Positions 8,001-17,287 of a stretch of DNA of 20,000 bases are shown here, in pieces. Origin of the DNA: Pigoraptor vietnamica (lineage: Eukaryota; Opisthokonta; Filasterea). The position numbers and the translations under genes are program-made. The stretch covers positions 32,501-52,500 of the forward strand of contig CALSCQ010002632.1 of assembly GCA_943704525.1 (NCBI GenBank). The letters are read 5' to 3'. The notes beneath the pieces are model-generated. The model was given only the letters and a program-made list of their open reading frames with translations, was not told where the DNA came from and did not search any database. The first letter of the stretch is position 1, and each line of letters begins with the position of its first letter.

Positions 8001-10498
8001 GCGTTCTTCGGCGCCGCCTTCTATGGCCAGGTCATGGCCGTGCTCGGCGGCGTCACGGCGGACGGCTCGGCGGCGGACACGTACTACTACGCTACCGGCG
8101 CGAACGAGTGGCGTCGGGGCCGGCCGCTACCTTCACCCACCAGCGCGCTTGCCGCGGTCGCCTTTCGGCAGACGGACGACCCTGCGGGCTGCGTGTACAC
8201 GCCGGCCTCGTACCTGAGCCTGTGCGTCATGCGGAATCGGCTGGCCATCGTGCGCTTTGGCGGCCTCGAGGTGTCCGGGACGGCCGAGGCGTCGACGTCG
8301 TCGGACGTGGACATCCTCTACGTGGGCGACGCGCCGCTCCCTGGCGAGCCCGAGGTGGTTGCCGTGACGAGTTCGAGCAAGGTTTGGGTCGTGGCCGTGG
8401 CCGTGGCGGTCCCTGTCGGAACGGTGTGCGTCGCGCTGCTTCTCGCGCTCTTCCTCGTGAACAAGAAGCGGCGCGAGATGCAGGGGAAGGCGCTCAACTG
8501 GATTGTGGACCCGAGCGAGATTGTCATTGGCGCGGAGATTGGGGCGGTGGGTTGTGTAGCTGTGTGTGGTGGCAGTGCTGTTCGCCCGTGTTGGTGGCGT
8601 CTTCTGATCAGGCCCAATGCGCTCCCTTTTGGTCGACGCAGGGTCGCTTTGGCACCGTGCACGAGGCGAAATTCCGGTGGGTGCGCACGCGGCGCCCTGT
8701 TGATTCGCCGTGTTTGCCTTGGTGAACTTGTCTGTGGATGCGCGTATCTGTTCGTCTGGATTTCTCGTTGAAAAATTGACGTCCGGGCTTCATGTTATAC
8801 CCGCAGTGGCACGCGCGTGGCGATCAAGCTGCTGCGCGAAAAGGAAGAGCAGGACGAGCAGGCCCGCTCGCTCGTCAATACGCTCACGCAGGGAAAGTGC
8901 GTGGTCTCCGCCTTCGCCATCGCGTGCCATCTCATTGTCTCACACTCCCCTTGCGCAGCTCGTCAAAGGCGGGGTGGACGGGCGGGAGCGTGTCGATGGG
9001 TCGCGCGATTTCGTCCATCATGAAGCGGGTGGGCCTGACATTCACTGCAAGTCCGCTGCAGGGTGACGCGTGCACTGTCGCGTGCTGTTCCGTTGACTCA
9101 CAACCATGCCATACTGCTTCCGCCCACTCGTTCTCTCCGCCGCGCAGGGACGCTCGCAGTCGCGAATGTCCGAATTCGAGCGCGCGCGTGCACTTCTCAT
9201 TCTGGAGATCGAGACAATGTGGGCAGTGGGCTGTGCGCTGCCTGCGTTGGTGCAAGCGATCGTGCAATCTGATTGTCGAAGGGGCGTTCAATCATCCTCT
9301 AATGTCTCTCAAAACAAGCAAAAAGCAGGCTTACGCTCTCGCCGTCCTCCCCCGCCTCCCCCGCAGGGTCACGCTCCGCCACCCAAATATTGTCCAGATG
9401 CTTGGCGCATCAGTCGACAAGCGCTGCCCCTGCATCGTGCTTGAGCTCATGTCGGCGTCCCTCGACAGCCTGTTTGACAAGGGCCCCGATATCTACCCCT
9501 GGTCCACCCGCCTGGCGTACGCGAGGGTACGCGTGCCTCTCACTTGTGCGGCGCTCGTTCTTCGCCCCTTGTTGCCAATCGATGCCTGCCTGAGTCAGCG
9601 GCCGCCCCGTCTTTCAGCCACTTCCCCTCGGCTGACCCCCCGTCGCTCGCAGGACATCGCCCTCGGGATGACGTATCTGCACTCCGCCAAGCCGCCCGTG
9701 CTGCACCGCGACCTCAAGAGCATGAACGTCCTCATCGATTATGCTTCGAACCGCGTTAAGGTCAGCCCACGCCCGACTCGTTATTGTTTGAGGACACTCG
9801 TCGCGCGTGGGTGGTGAAAGCACTGCTGGTGGCATATGGTCCTGCCTTTCGAGTGGCATCTTTCGTCGCCTGCGTGGCTGACTTCGCAAATCGTCCGCAG
9901 GTGAGCGATTTCGGACTCGCGCAGTTTAAGGTGCTCAAGCCCACCTCGAGCGCAATGGCGGCACGGCCGGTCGGTTCCTACCTGTGGATGGCGCCGGTGA
10001 GTGTGCGCACACTGACGCTTTGTTGTCTGTCTAGTGACCAAATCTATCGGCGCGTGCAGGAAATTTTCAGCGGAGAACAGTACACGGAGGCGAGCGATGT
10101 CTACTCGTATGGTGGGCACCTTATAGTCTGGACGAGTCCGCGTGCTAGGCCTAATCTCGATTGCATCACGCAGGCGTCATCATGTGTGAGCTGTCCACGT
10201 GGACGCGCCCCTATGCGGAGCAGCGGGGAGAGCTCATCCTCGAAATCCTCATGGTCCAGGTGGGCGAGTGGGTGGGCGAGTGTCCCTGTGCGTGCGCGAT
10301 GTATTTCCCTGTGTGCCGTGGTGCATATTCTTAGGGACTACTTCGCAGGTGACAAGCGGCTCCATGCGCCCCAAAATCGCCGAGGGCACGCCGGACGCCT
10401 TCGCGAGCCTGGCCAAGCAGTGCATGGACAACGCCCCCGCAGTGCGCCCCACATTCGCCGACATTGGCGAGGCACTCGCGAACATTGCGGCCAAGTAA
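5095..10498 (+). CDS. Receptor-like protein kinase: signal peptide, BMP/PnrA-type ligand-binding domain, Kelch repeats, TM helix, TKL kinase
   Basis: Proposed exons: 5095-5200, 5294-5443, 5675-5847, 6076-6286, 6364-6846, 6929-7087, 7152-7298, 7375-7501, 7576-7748, 7939-8546, 8642-8676, 8807-8896, 8959-9028, 9148-9218, 9367-9526, 9653-9760, 9901-9996, 10060-10111, 10174-10259, 10349-10498 (TAA). All joins are GT-AG and keep frame, giving 1084 aa. Domains: signal peptide (SLLLLLAAAAAPALSQ, ~14-29); BMP/PnrA-type periplasmic-binding fold ~30-375 (GFMAGVVAG, RFVNGYFGGARYV, GVDVIFGAGG, YVIGVDANEA, KVITSAEKRTD); five Kelch-type repeats ~385-680 (NILVFGGE, QVVVFGGR, RMFVFGGS, ALYFYGGL, VMAVLGGV); membrane helix ~725-750 followed by NKKRR; kinase ~763-1080. 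Kinase motifs are complete: glycine loop IGAGRFGTV, VAIK Lys798, LRHPNIVQMLG, HRDLKSMN (Asp941), SDFG (Asp960), APE, SDVYSYG and a late RPTF. HRDLKSMN and the C-lobe point to the TKL group, Ser/Thr or dual specificity. Inferred role: a plasma-membrane sensor of a small extracellular ligand, possibly a nucleoside. Least certain are exon 8959-9028 and the 9148 acceptor (9160 also fits, minus 4 residues). Confidence 0.88.
5943..5998 (+). repeat. Four imperfect copies of GCCC(C)A(C/T)TGCATGA inside kinase intron 3
   Basis: Four near-identical units of 13-15 bp occur head to tail (gcccactgcatga, gcccactgcatga, gccccattgcatga, accccactgcatga) inside intron 5848-6075. This is a small minisatellite with no visible coding role. 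Confidence 0.8.
7749..7881 (+). repeat. GT/TG-rich simple repeat in kinase intron 9
   Basis: The proposed intron 7749-7938 is mostly tg/gt dinucleotides broken by cg, ta and tt variants, beginning at the donor gtgtgtgcg. It separates the fourth and fifth Kelch blades. Its open reading frames (runs of Cys and Val) are artefacts of the repeat. Confidence 0.85.
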
Positions 10499-10630
10499 CA
10501 CCAATGACCCTTTGACTCCGCACCACCCCTCCCATTCTCTCGGCTTCCCCACCGATGCGAATTTCCCCTGTTCCCTTTGGCGCAATACAACACGGCGAAA
10601 TGACAACCACGACAACGTTTATGAAGCCAA

Positions 10631-13189
10631 CTACATCTCCATGGCGACGCTGTCGATGCCGCCGGGGCACCCCACCGAGAAGTCGAGGAGGATGATGCGC
10701 ACGCCCTCCTTGGCGCCCTCCGACGACCTCATGTACGGGTTGTGCGGGTACCGCTCGAGAGGGCCCCGCACGGCGCAGACAAGTTTGGCATCGTTGTACT
10801 GCGGCGTGAGCACGGTAAATTCAAATCCACGCCAAAAGGCGCAGTGAGCCGCACACGAGACGCGGCATGACGCACAGGCGGCACACGTATTGCGCTACGC
10901 ACCTGCACACGCCACACTGCACTGGCCTCCGGCTGCGCCTGCGCCCCGGCGTCCTCCGGCGCGACGGTGAGCAGCGGATTGCGGATGAGCTGGCCGGTGC
11001 GCGTGTCCCAGAGGCGCACGGTGCCGTCGTCCGAACCGCTGATGATCTTGTCCTCGTCAAACTGCACGCACGTCACAGAGCTGTGGTGGCCCATGAGCGT
11101 GTTGAGGCACTCGCCCGTGCGGACGTCCCACACGCGAATCGTCTCGTCCGCATTGCCCGACACGAGAATATTGCCGCGGAGGTGCATGAGGCCGACAAGC
11201 GACCGATGCCCTGCGCGTTCAGACGATTCGGACCAATATGAGTCCGTGCGCGCGCGCGCAGGGCCTTGCGGGCCTTGACACGTGACAGAGACAAACAACG
11301 TGCGGCACGCGAGACCAACCCATGAGGGTGCGCAGAAGCGCGCCGGTGGAGGCGCTCCACATGCGCACGGTCGAGTCCATCGATCCGCTCGCAATCAGGT
11401 CGCCCTGGAACTGCAGCGAGTAGATCTTGGCAGTGTGACCCTCGAGGTTGTGCCGCAGCGTCCCCTTGCTGGCGTCCCACACCTTCACGCAAGAGAGAGC
11501 AGCTTCAGTGTGTGTGTGCAGTGCGCGTGTGCATGCATCGGCGGGACAATGTTCGGGGAGGCGCCAGCACACACCGGACCGCACATGGCCGAGCATCGTC
11601 ACTGGTCAAGTTGTCGGAGCAAGTGACAAAGACAACATTAGGAGAGGAGACGCGTGCGTACCTTGAGCGTGTTGTCATACGATCCGCTGACGATGGTGTC
11701 CCCGCTGAATGCGACGCAGCGGACAGCCGCAATGTGGCCCTTGAGAACGAAGAGGCAGTGTCCGCCGTCCTGCGCAGGCACCCCGACTCAATTCACCTTG
11801 CACGAACCCACGCCTATGCACAAACGCAGCCACGCACACAAACCCACATACACACTTACATACATACATACATACACACACGTACATACACACATAAACA
11901 CATACACAACCGCACGCGCGCGCACACAAAAAACACACACCACACACACACACATGTACAGCGACCAACACGCAAGAATTGCCAAAAAAATCGCACCTTC
12001 TCGCTGATGGACCATACGCGGAGTGTCGAGTCGCGGGAACCGCTCACAACAATGTTGCCCTGAACATCGAGGCAGCGCACAGTCGACGTGTGCCCCATCA
12101 ACGTATAGCGGCACTCGCCCGTCGCGACGTCCCACACCTGGCGGCAGGGTGTGCGTCAGTATAACGCACCAAAGAGCAGCCGGGACGACGCCAGCGAACA
12201 TTGGTGGCAGTGCGCACGCACCTTGAGCGTCTTGTCGGTCGATCCGCTCACGATGGTGTGCCCGGCAAAGTGGCAGCACCACACGCCGCCCTTGTGCCCC
12301 GTGTACGTGCGGATGCACTCGCCCGTGATCGACGACCAGAGCATGAGCGTGCAGTCGTCAGAGCCGCTCAACACGAGGTCGTCGTGCAGCTGCAGGCACG
12401 TGATCACGTGGTCCGTGTGGCCGATCAGGCTGCGCGAGACAAAGCTACGCAGAAAACATTGCTTCGGTTGAGAAGCAATGGGCGGCACCAGCACACAAGC
12501 ACGTTGGCCCACCCGAGTTGCTGCAACACTCAGTCCCGAGCACTGAACTGCGCCCAAATGCACCCACCGCCCCTCCTGCCAGTTGAGGCGCAGGCGGTGC
12601 TTGGCGCTGAACACGTCCTTCCAGCGGACGCCCTCGCGCTGCAGCGACTCCCTCGACCGGTATGAGCGCAGCACGGCGTCGCTCAGGCGGTGCCGCTCGC
12701 AAACTTTCTTCCACAGCCTGCATATTGACACCGTGAGCATACAACGCCACACAGAAAGCAAAGAGCACAAAGGAGCGATGCAGCCAGTAGGGCACGTGAC
12801 GCGGCACCCACACATTGTCGTTGGCTAGGCGGTACCATGCGCGCGAAACCTGCGCAGCAGCGCATATGCTGCGATAGTCGAGAAAACCGAGAAGGAAGAT
12901 GGAGAGCTCCTGGGGCAGCATCGAGACAAAGTCGCGCTGAAGCAGCGGCACTACAAGTGAATGTAGATGACTGCGCGAGTGTTAGAGAATAACAGCCCAC
13001 AGCACGCGCCACTTTGAACCCGCAAACCCACCGAAGCTGCTTGCTCGCACATCTCGGCACAACGCCGACAATTGCTGCGCGCTTATCGTCGTCCGTAAAG
13101 CGCTCAAACTCGCGGAGCCACTCGGCAACGGCGGGCGACGGCATTGGCGCGTCGCCCGCACTGGGACTCGCAGGCGCAAACATGTCCAT
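10631..13189 (-). CDS. FBXW7: FBXW7/Cdc4 orthologue: F-box and eight-blade WD40 substrate receptor of an SCF ubiquitin ligase
   Basis: Proposed exons, transcription order: 13189-13032, 12970-12812, 12717-12568, 12444-12222, 12137-11997, 11769-11662, 11482-11320, 11210-10903, 10798-10631 (TAG). All frames join, giving 525 aa; introns are 61-227 bp. Role: the F-box binds Skp1 in an SCF E3 and the WD40 propeller binds phosphorylated degrons for ubiquitination. Seen: a helical N-terminus (VAEWLREFERFTDDDKR) aligned with the FBXW7 dimerisation region; F-box about 65-105 (LQRDFVSMLPQELSIFLLGF); linker ending LNWQEGR; then WD40 repeats to the end (GHTDHVITC, GHKGGVWCC, GHTSTVRCL, GHIAAVRCV, GHTAKIYSL, GHRSLVGLM, GHHSSVTCV, and a last incomplete-looking blade with YNDAKLVCAV). 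Arg251, Arg265 and Arg294 match human Arg465, Arg479 and Arg505, which bind the phosphodegron. Several exons match single blades. The ATG at 13189 is the first in frame. The 3' splice site at exon 7 reads AAG, not CAG/TAG. Alternative acceptor for exon 4: exon start at 12429. Confidence 0.93.
11818..11962 (-). repeat. CA/TACA-rich simple repeat in FBXW7 intron 6
   Basis: The + strand shows tandem cacaca, taca and cata units, including a clean cluster of five (taca/atac) units near 11859-11880. Within intron 11770-11996 of the minus-strand gene the transcript would carry GU/UGUA-rich sequence. No coding role. Confidence 0.85.
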
Positions 13190-13685
13190 CTCCACACCCG
13201 CACCGCCGCAGAGCGCAGCGGCGTTTCAATTCTCTCGTCAAGCGTGCTCGTGCGGTGTGCTGCGTGTGTGCGGTTATCGTTTGTTCGCAGGCGTGTGTGT
13301 GGTGTGGGTTCACACCTTCCACTGTTTCGTCGGGGAATGTGACGCACTCACCCGGCGAATTTATATTAGAAAACGGCGAATAAATTTGAAAATCGGGGGG
13401 TCGGGCGCAATTCAGTCAATTCCATCCGCCGAGATCTCGCTTGCGGTCACGTGTCTTGGAACGGCCACACGCGCACCACAACCGAACGACGACAAACGAG
13501 TGCTTCCGTTAACTGTCCCTCCATCGCGTTGTAGTGAGTCGCGCGGGGATCTCCTTAGTCTTTTATTGGCACTTTTGGCTGGTTTTCCTGCACTTTTTTC
13601 CTTCGGACCACTCGCAAAGAGGTGCTTTGTCTCACCTATTTCGTGGGCTCGACCGTGTTCGATCCCTCACTGACGGGCGTGTTGC
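13190..13685. promoter_or_regulatory. Bidirectional promoter region between FBXW7 and the Hop-like gene
   Basis: 496 bp separates the two divergent start codons. It contains an AT-rich patch at about 13358-13397 (gaatttatattagaaaac, then gaataaatttgaaaat) in otherwise GC-rich DNA. Close to the exact midpoint is the paired motif described separately (13429-13453). The stretch nearest the Hop-like ATG (about 13555-13625) is pyrimidine-rich, like a 5' UTR or initiator region. No ORF or RNA gene is convincing. Confidence 0.55.
13429..13453. promoter_or_regulatory. Palindrome CCGAGATCTCG plus CACGTG box
   Basis: The perfect 10-bp palindrome CGAGATCTCG (13430-13439) is followed after 8 bp by CACGTG (13448-13453), an E-box/G-box core bound by bHLH or bZIP factors in many eukaryotes. 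It sits about 240 bp from each of the two divergent ATGs. The same pair recurs at 18626-18651. Function is inferred from recurrence and position only. Confidence 0.5.
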
Positions 13686-15415
13686 ATGGCGGCGGCGCCC
13701 GCGCTCACAGCGGCGCCGGCGCCGGCCGACGTCTATGGGCCGGCGCCCGGGGCCGACGTACCTCGCAATGCAGCCGCAAAGCGTCTCGCCTCTCAGACGC
13801 GTGCGCTGATCGCAGCGGGGCGTTTGGACGACGCACTGCGCATGTGCAACATAGCGGTGGACACAGGGCGCGAGGCAACGGAGGACGAGACCGCACCCAC
13901 GCGGCATGCGCTGGACGCGGACGCCGCGGCCGTGCTCCTCTGCGACTGTGCGTCGGCGATGCTCACCGCGGGCCGTGTGTCCGACGCCGCCGCCTGCATT
14001 CGAAAGGCCCTCGCGCTGCAGCCGACGGCGCACGCTCGGTCGCGAGCATGCGTGCTGCTGGACTCGATCACGTGGTCTGCGGACCCGCGGGGCGCGCAGG
14101 CGCTTGGCATGCGAGAGCTGGCGAGTCGGCGCGCGGACGCACACGCGGCCAAGGAGGAGGGAAACCGCCTGTACAAAGTGGGGCGCCTGGACGAGGCCAT
14201 CGAGTGGTACTCGTACGCGATAGACATTGACGGACAGGACGTCACCTTCTACACGAACCGGGCCGCCGCTTATCTCGAGCGCGGCATGTTCTATGCGTCG
14301 GTCGTCGACTGCCGAAAGGCGCTCCGACTCGCCGAGATGCGCTACCCGGGGACGTCGCCCGCGGTACTTGCCAAGGCGCACGCGCGGCTTGCGACGGGCC
14401 TTGCGCGCATGGGGCGCACTGCGGACGCCGTGGCCTCGTACCGCGCGTCGCTGGCCGTGTCCGACAGCGAAGAGGTGCGGCGGAGGATGAACGCGACCAT
14501 GACCGCGACAGCGCTGACACCGTGGAGCGCCGAGGGCGGTGCTGGCGACGAGTTGCCACCGGACGCCGTGATGCGCGCCACGGCTGCAATGGACGGTCAG
14601 GAGGAGCGGGCGATGGCGGACGCGCTCTTTAAGGTACTGTCTGATGCCACTGAGTGGTTGCACATGCACGTGTGTCCCAACTGACATTGCTTGAGTGACT
14701 CTGAGATTGTCTTGGCTGACGCGTGCGGTGCTATTCAACCGCACAGGAGGGCAAGTACCGCGAGGCCATTCGGTACTACGACATGGCGTTGCGACGGGAC
14801 ATGCACGGCCCCATTGCGGACCGCCACCTCATGCACGTGTGTCGCGCGCTCGCTTTCTCTGCCGTCAGCCGGCGCGGGGACGCAATGGACGCGTGCGACG
14901 CCGCCATCGCAGCCGATCCGGGGCAGCCGGAGGGGTATCTTGTGAAGAGTGATCTGCTCGCGGCGAGCAAGCCGGGTGGCGGCCGCGCGGCTCTGCAGGT
15001 GCTTCTCGGCGTGTATTCCGTCTGGCCGACGGAGCTCACGGAGCACCTTGCGCGGAGGATGCGGTCGGCGCTGGTCACGTGCCTGCAGCAGGACCGCGAG
15101 CTGATGCAGACGGACACGCCCCAGGCACACGCGCGGCTGGCCCGCGACGTCGCCCACGCCCGTGCCCTGCGGCAGATTAAGGAGGTGCAGACGGCCGCGC
15201 GCGATCCGCGCATTCTGGCGCTTGCGATTCGTCTCGTGCGGTCGGACGCGGTGGCGGTGATCGAGTCGCTTGGGGATGACATGTGCGAGATTATTGCGCT
15301 GCTGTGCCGGCTGTGCCTCGCCAAGTACATCAGCCTGTTCCCTACGCGCGCGGACAACCGCGTCCTCTTCGTCGACGGCATCATGACATGGCGGCTGCAA
15401 ACGACCAACTTGTAG
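13686..15415 (+). CDS. Sti1/Hop-like TPR co-chaperone
   Basis: Two exons, 13686-14633 and 14747-15415 (TAG), joined in phase 0; 538 aa, close to human Hop (543). Known role of the family: bridges Hsp70 and Hsp90 through TPR carboxylate clamps that hold their C-terminal EEVD. Seen: a degenerate N-terminal TPR module (~28-115); a strong TPR module at ~150-275 (AAKEEGNRLYKVGRLDEAIE, TNRAAAYLERGMF, AKAHARLATGLARMGR) that matches Hop TPR2A. Its clamp residues are all present: Lys156, Asn160, Asn191, Lys230, Arg234. A third TPR module crosses the splice (ALFK joined to EGKYREAIRYYDMAL) but lacks the clamp Lys/Asn. The C-terminus (EVQTAARDPRILALAIRLV) resembles the DP2/STI1 domain, with a weak match. 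The likely partner is Hsp90 through TPR2A. The divergence of TPR1 and TPR2B makes a Hop paralogue or another TPR adaptor possible. The ATG lies just after a T-rich leader and begins an Ala/Pro-rich tail. Confidence 0.75.
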
Positions 15416-15673
15416 CTCACGCGTGCGGCCTGGCGATGTCACGCACGGATCCCTTGTATTTATCCCGCTCAATGAATTTGCGTCGTTCGTCAGTCGTCGT
15501 TTCACTGTCATCAGCCCTAGGGCTGCTCCGTGTGCAAGGTGTTACATCCAGGGTAGCGTCCAGGAGTGTGACAGGCACGTGACGTGCGTGTGGGCGTGGT
15601 ATGACCATCAACTTGCCAGCATTTGAGCGACGTTTTACAGTGTGAAAGAGCGCATTCTCAGTAGCAAACAGAC
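15416..15673 (+). promoter_or_regulatory. Intergenic region: 3' end of Hop-like gene and promoter of HADH
   Basis: 258 bp between a stop and the next start on the same strand. A CACGTG box lies at 15576-15581 (ggcacgtgacgtgcg), about 95 bp upstream of the HADH ATG, with no palindrome partner nearby. No clear polyadenylation signal of the AATAAA type; ATCAAC/TTTACAG-like sequence precedes the ATG region. Confidence 0.4.
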
Positions 15674-16509
15674 ATGGCGTCCCTCGTCCATCTTGCCCGC
15701 GTCGCTGCCCGCACGCCCGCACGCGCCTTCAGCACGTCTGGCGCTGCATCGGCCCCCATCAAGCACGTGACCGTGTTCGGCGGCGGCCTCATGGGCGCCG
15801 GCATCGTGCAGGTGGCGGCCACGTCCGGCCACAACGTCACGCTTGTCGATGTCAACGACGCGGCCATCCAGCGCGGCAAGTCGCAGCTGGAGGGGGACCT
15901 CAAGCGCGCGGCGAAGAAGGCGTCGGCGGGCGACGAGGCGAAGGCAGCGGTGTTTGTCAAGGACGCGCTCGGCCGCATCTCGTTCAGCACGGACGGGGAG
16001 AAGGCCGTGCAGCAGACGGACCTTGTCGTGGAGGCCATTGTGGAGAACCTCGAGATCAAGCGGCAGCTGTGGGCCAAGCTTGACAAAGCCGCACCCAAGC
16101 ACACCATCTTCGCGTCGAACACGTCGTCCCTTCCCATCCAGGCGATGGCGTCGGCGACCACCCGCGAGGACAGGTGCGTGCGCTGCAGCTTAGTGACAGT
16201 ATTAGGGTGGCGCGTATGTATCCGTGCGTGTGTTTTGCGATTACTGCTTCAGCCGTTGGCTTACTGCGGCCGTGCGCAGGTTCGGCGGGCTCCACTTCTT
16301 CAACCCTGTGCCCGTGATGCAGCTTGTGGAGGTCATTCGTGCGGAGAAGACGAGCGAAAGCACCTTCAACTCGCTCATGGCTTTTGGGACGGCCGTCGGG
16401 AAGAAGTCGGTCGCGTGCAAGGACACGCCAGGGTTCATCGTGAACAGGTGCTTAGCCCCCTTTGTGATGCACACACCCTGCGGACCGCCGTTGTCAAATG
16501 TCGCAGCCA

Positions 16510-16562
<53 letters not shown>

Positions 16563-16896
16563 ACACACACACACACACACAACGACACGTTGGCTCGTCG
16601 ACAGATTGACGTGCACGCTGACGACAAACCCGTCCACGCTTACTCACACAACACTCGCACTCACACACACACACTCACGCACAGGCTGCTTGTGCCGTAC
16701 ATGATGGAGGCCATTCGCATGTTTGAGCGTGGCGATGCGTCGAAGGAGGACATTGATGCCGGGATGAAGTTGGGCGCCGGTTATCCGATGGGTCCCTTCG
16801 AGCTCCTCGATTACGTGGGTCACTCAGACACATACACACACACAGAGTACACACACTCCATACACCCCACACTCACACACACACTCACACACACAC

Positions 16897-16934
<38 letters not shown>

Positions 16935-17177
16935 GCACACACACAAGCACACATCCCGCAGTACACAGGCACGCACACACGCATACTGAATGGCTCAATA
17001 CTTTCCGTGCGTGTGTAGGTTGGTCTTGACACGTGCAAGTTCATCGTCGACGGGTGGGCGCGCGCGTACCCTAACGAGCCGGCCTTCAAGCCGTCGCCGC
17101 TCCTCTCGAAGCTTGTCTCGGAGGGCAAGTTTGGGCGCAAGTCGGGCGAGGGCTTTTACAAGTACGCCAAGAAGTAG
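15674..17177 (+). CDS. HADH: Mitochondrial short-chain L-3-hydroxyacyl-CoA dehydrogenase
   Basis: Four exons: 15674-16173, 16280-16447, 16685-16814, 17019-17177 (TAG), all GT-AG and in frame; 318 aa (human HADH 314). Reaction: NAD-dependent oxidation of L-3-hydroxyacyl-CoA to 3-ketoacyl-CoA, the third step of beta-oxidation. The first ~27 residues ([17 protein letters not shown]) are Arg/Ala/Ser-rich without acids, a typical mitochondrial presequence. The NAD-binding Rossmann loop GGGLMG is at 36-41 with VDVND after beta2. Catalytic and substrate residues are all present at a constant +14 offset from human: Ser151 (NTSS), His172 (HFFNPVPVM), Glu184 (LVEVI) and Asn222 (PGFIVNR). The C-terminal helical domain has the signature [18 protein letters not shown] and ends in [13 protein letters not shown]. 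Introns 2 and 3 carry long CA microsatellites. Convergent with RNF220, 110 bp between stops. Confidence 0.96.
16512..16581 (+). repeat. (CA)n microsatellite in HADH intron 2
   Basis: A near-perfect CA array (16513-16560), one c duplication at 16561, then further CA units to 16580. It lies within intron 16448-16684, well upstream of the acceptor cgcacag at 16684. Confidence 0.95.
16829..16952 (+). repeat. CA-rich microsatellite in HADH intron 3
   Basis: Starts just after the donor (gtgggtcac at 16815) and fills most of intron 16815-17018. Mixed tacaca/ctcaca units lead into long clean CA blocks (about 16872-16933), then caag-interrupted units. Confidence 0.93.
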
Positions 17178-17287
17178 GGCTGTGTGACAGGGAATGAATC
17201 TGACACGCGATGGCGTGGGGTTATAGGGACAGTGCGATTCCCCGCTTGCATGCACGCACAACGCAAGTGTCACACTGCGCTTGACAT

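Noticed and set aside
10499-10630. Possible extra gene between the kinase and FBXW7
   Set aside because: Only 132 bp between convergent stops; contents look like two short 3' UTRs, with no frame or motif.
11675-11971. Cys/Val-rich frames in the FBXW7 intron repeat
   Set aside because: Translation of a GT/CA dinucleotide repeat; no domain, and it lies in an intron flanked by in-phase WD40 exons.
16498-17018. His/Thr-repeat frames over the HADH introns
   Set aside because: They are CA microsatellites read as His-Thr codons; family alignment shows these bases are spliced out.
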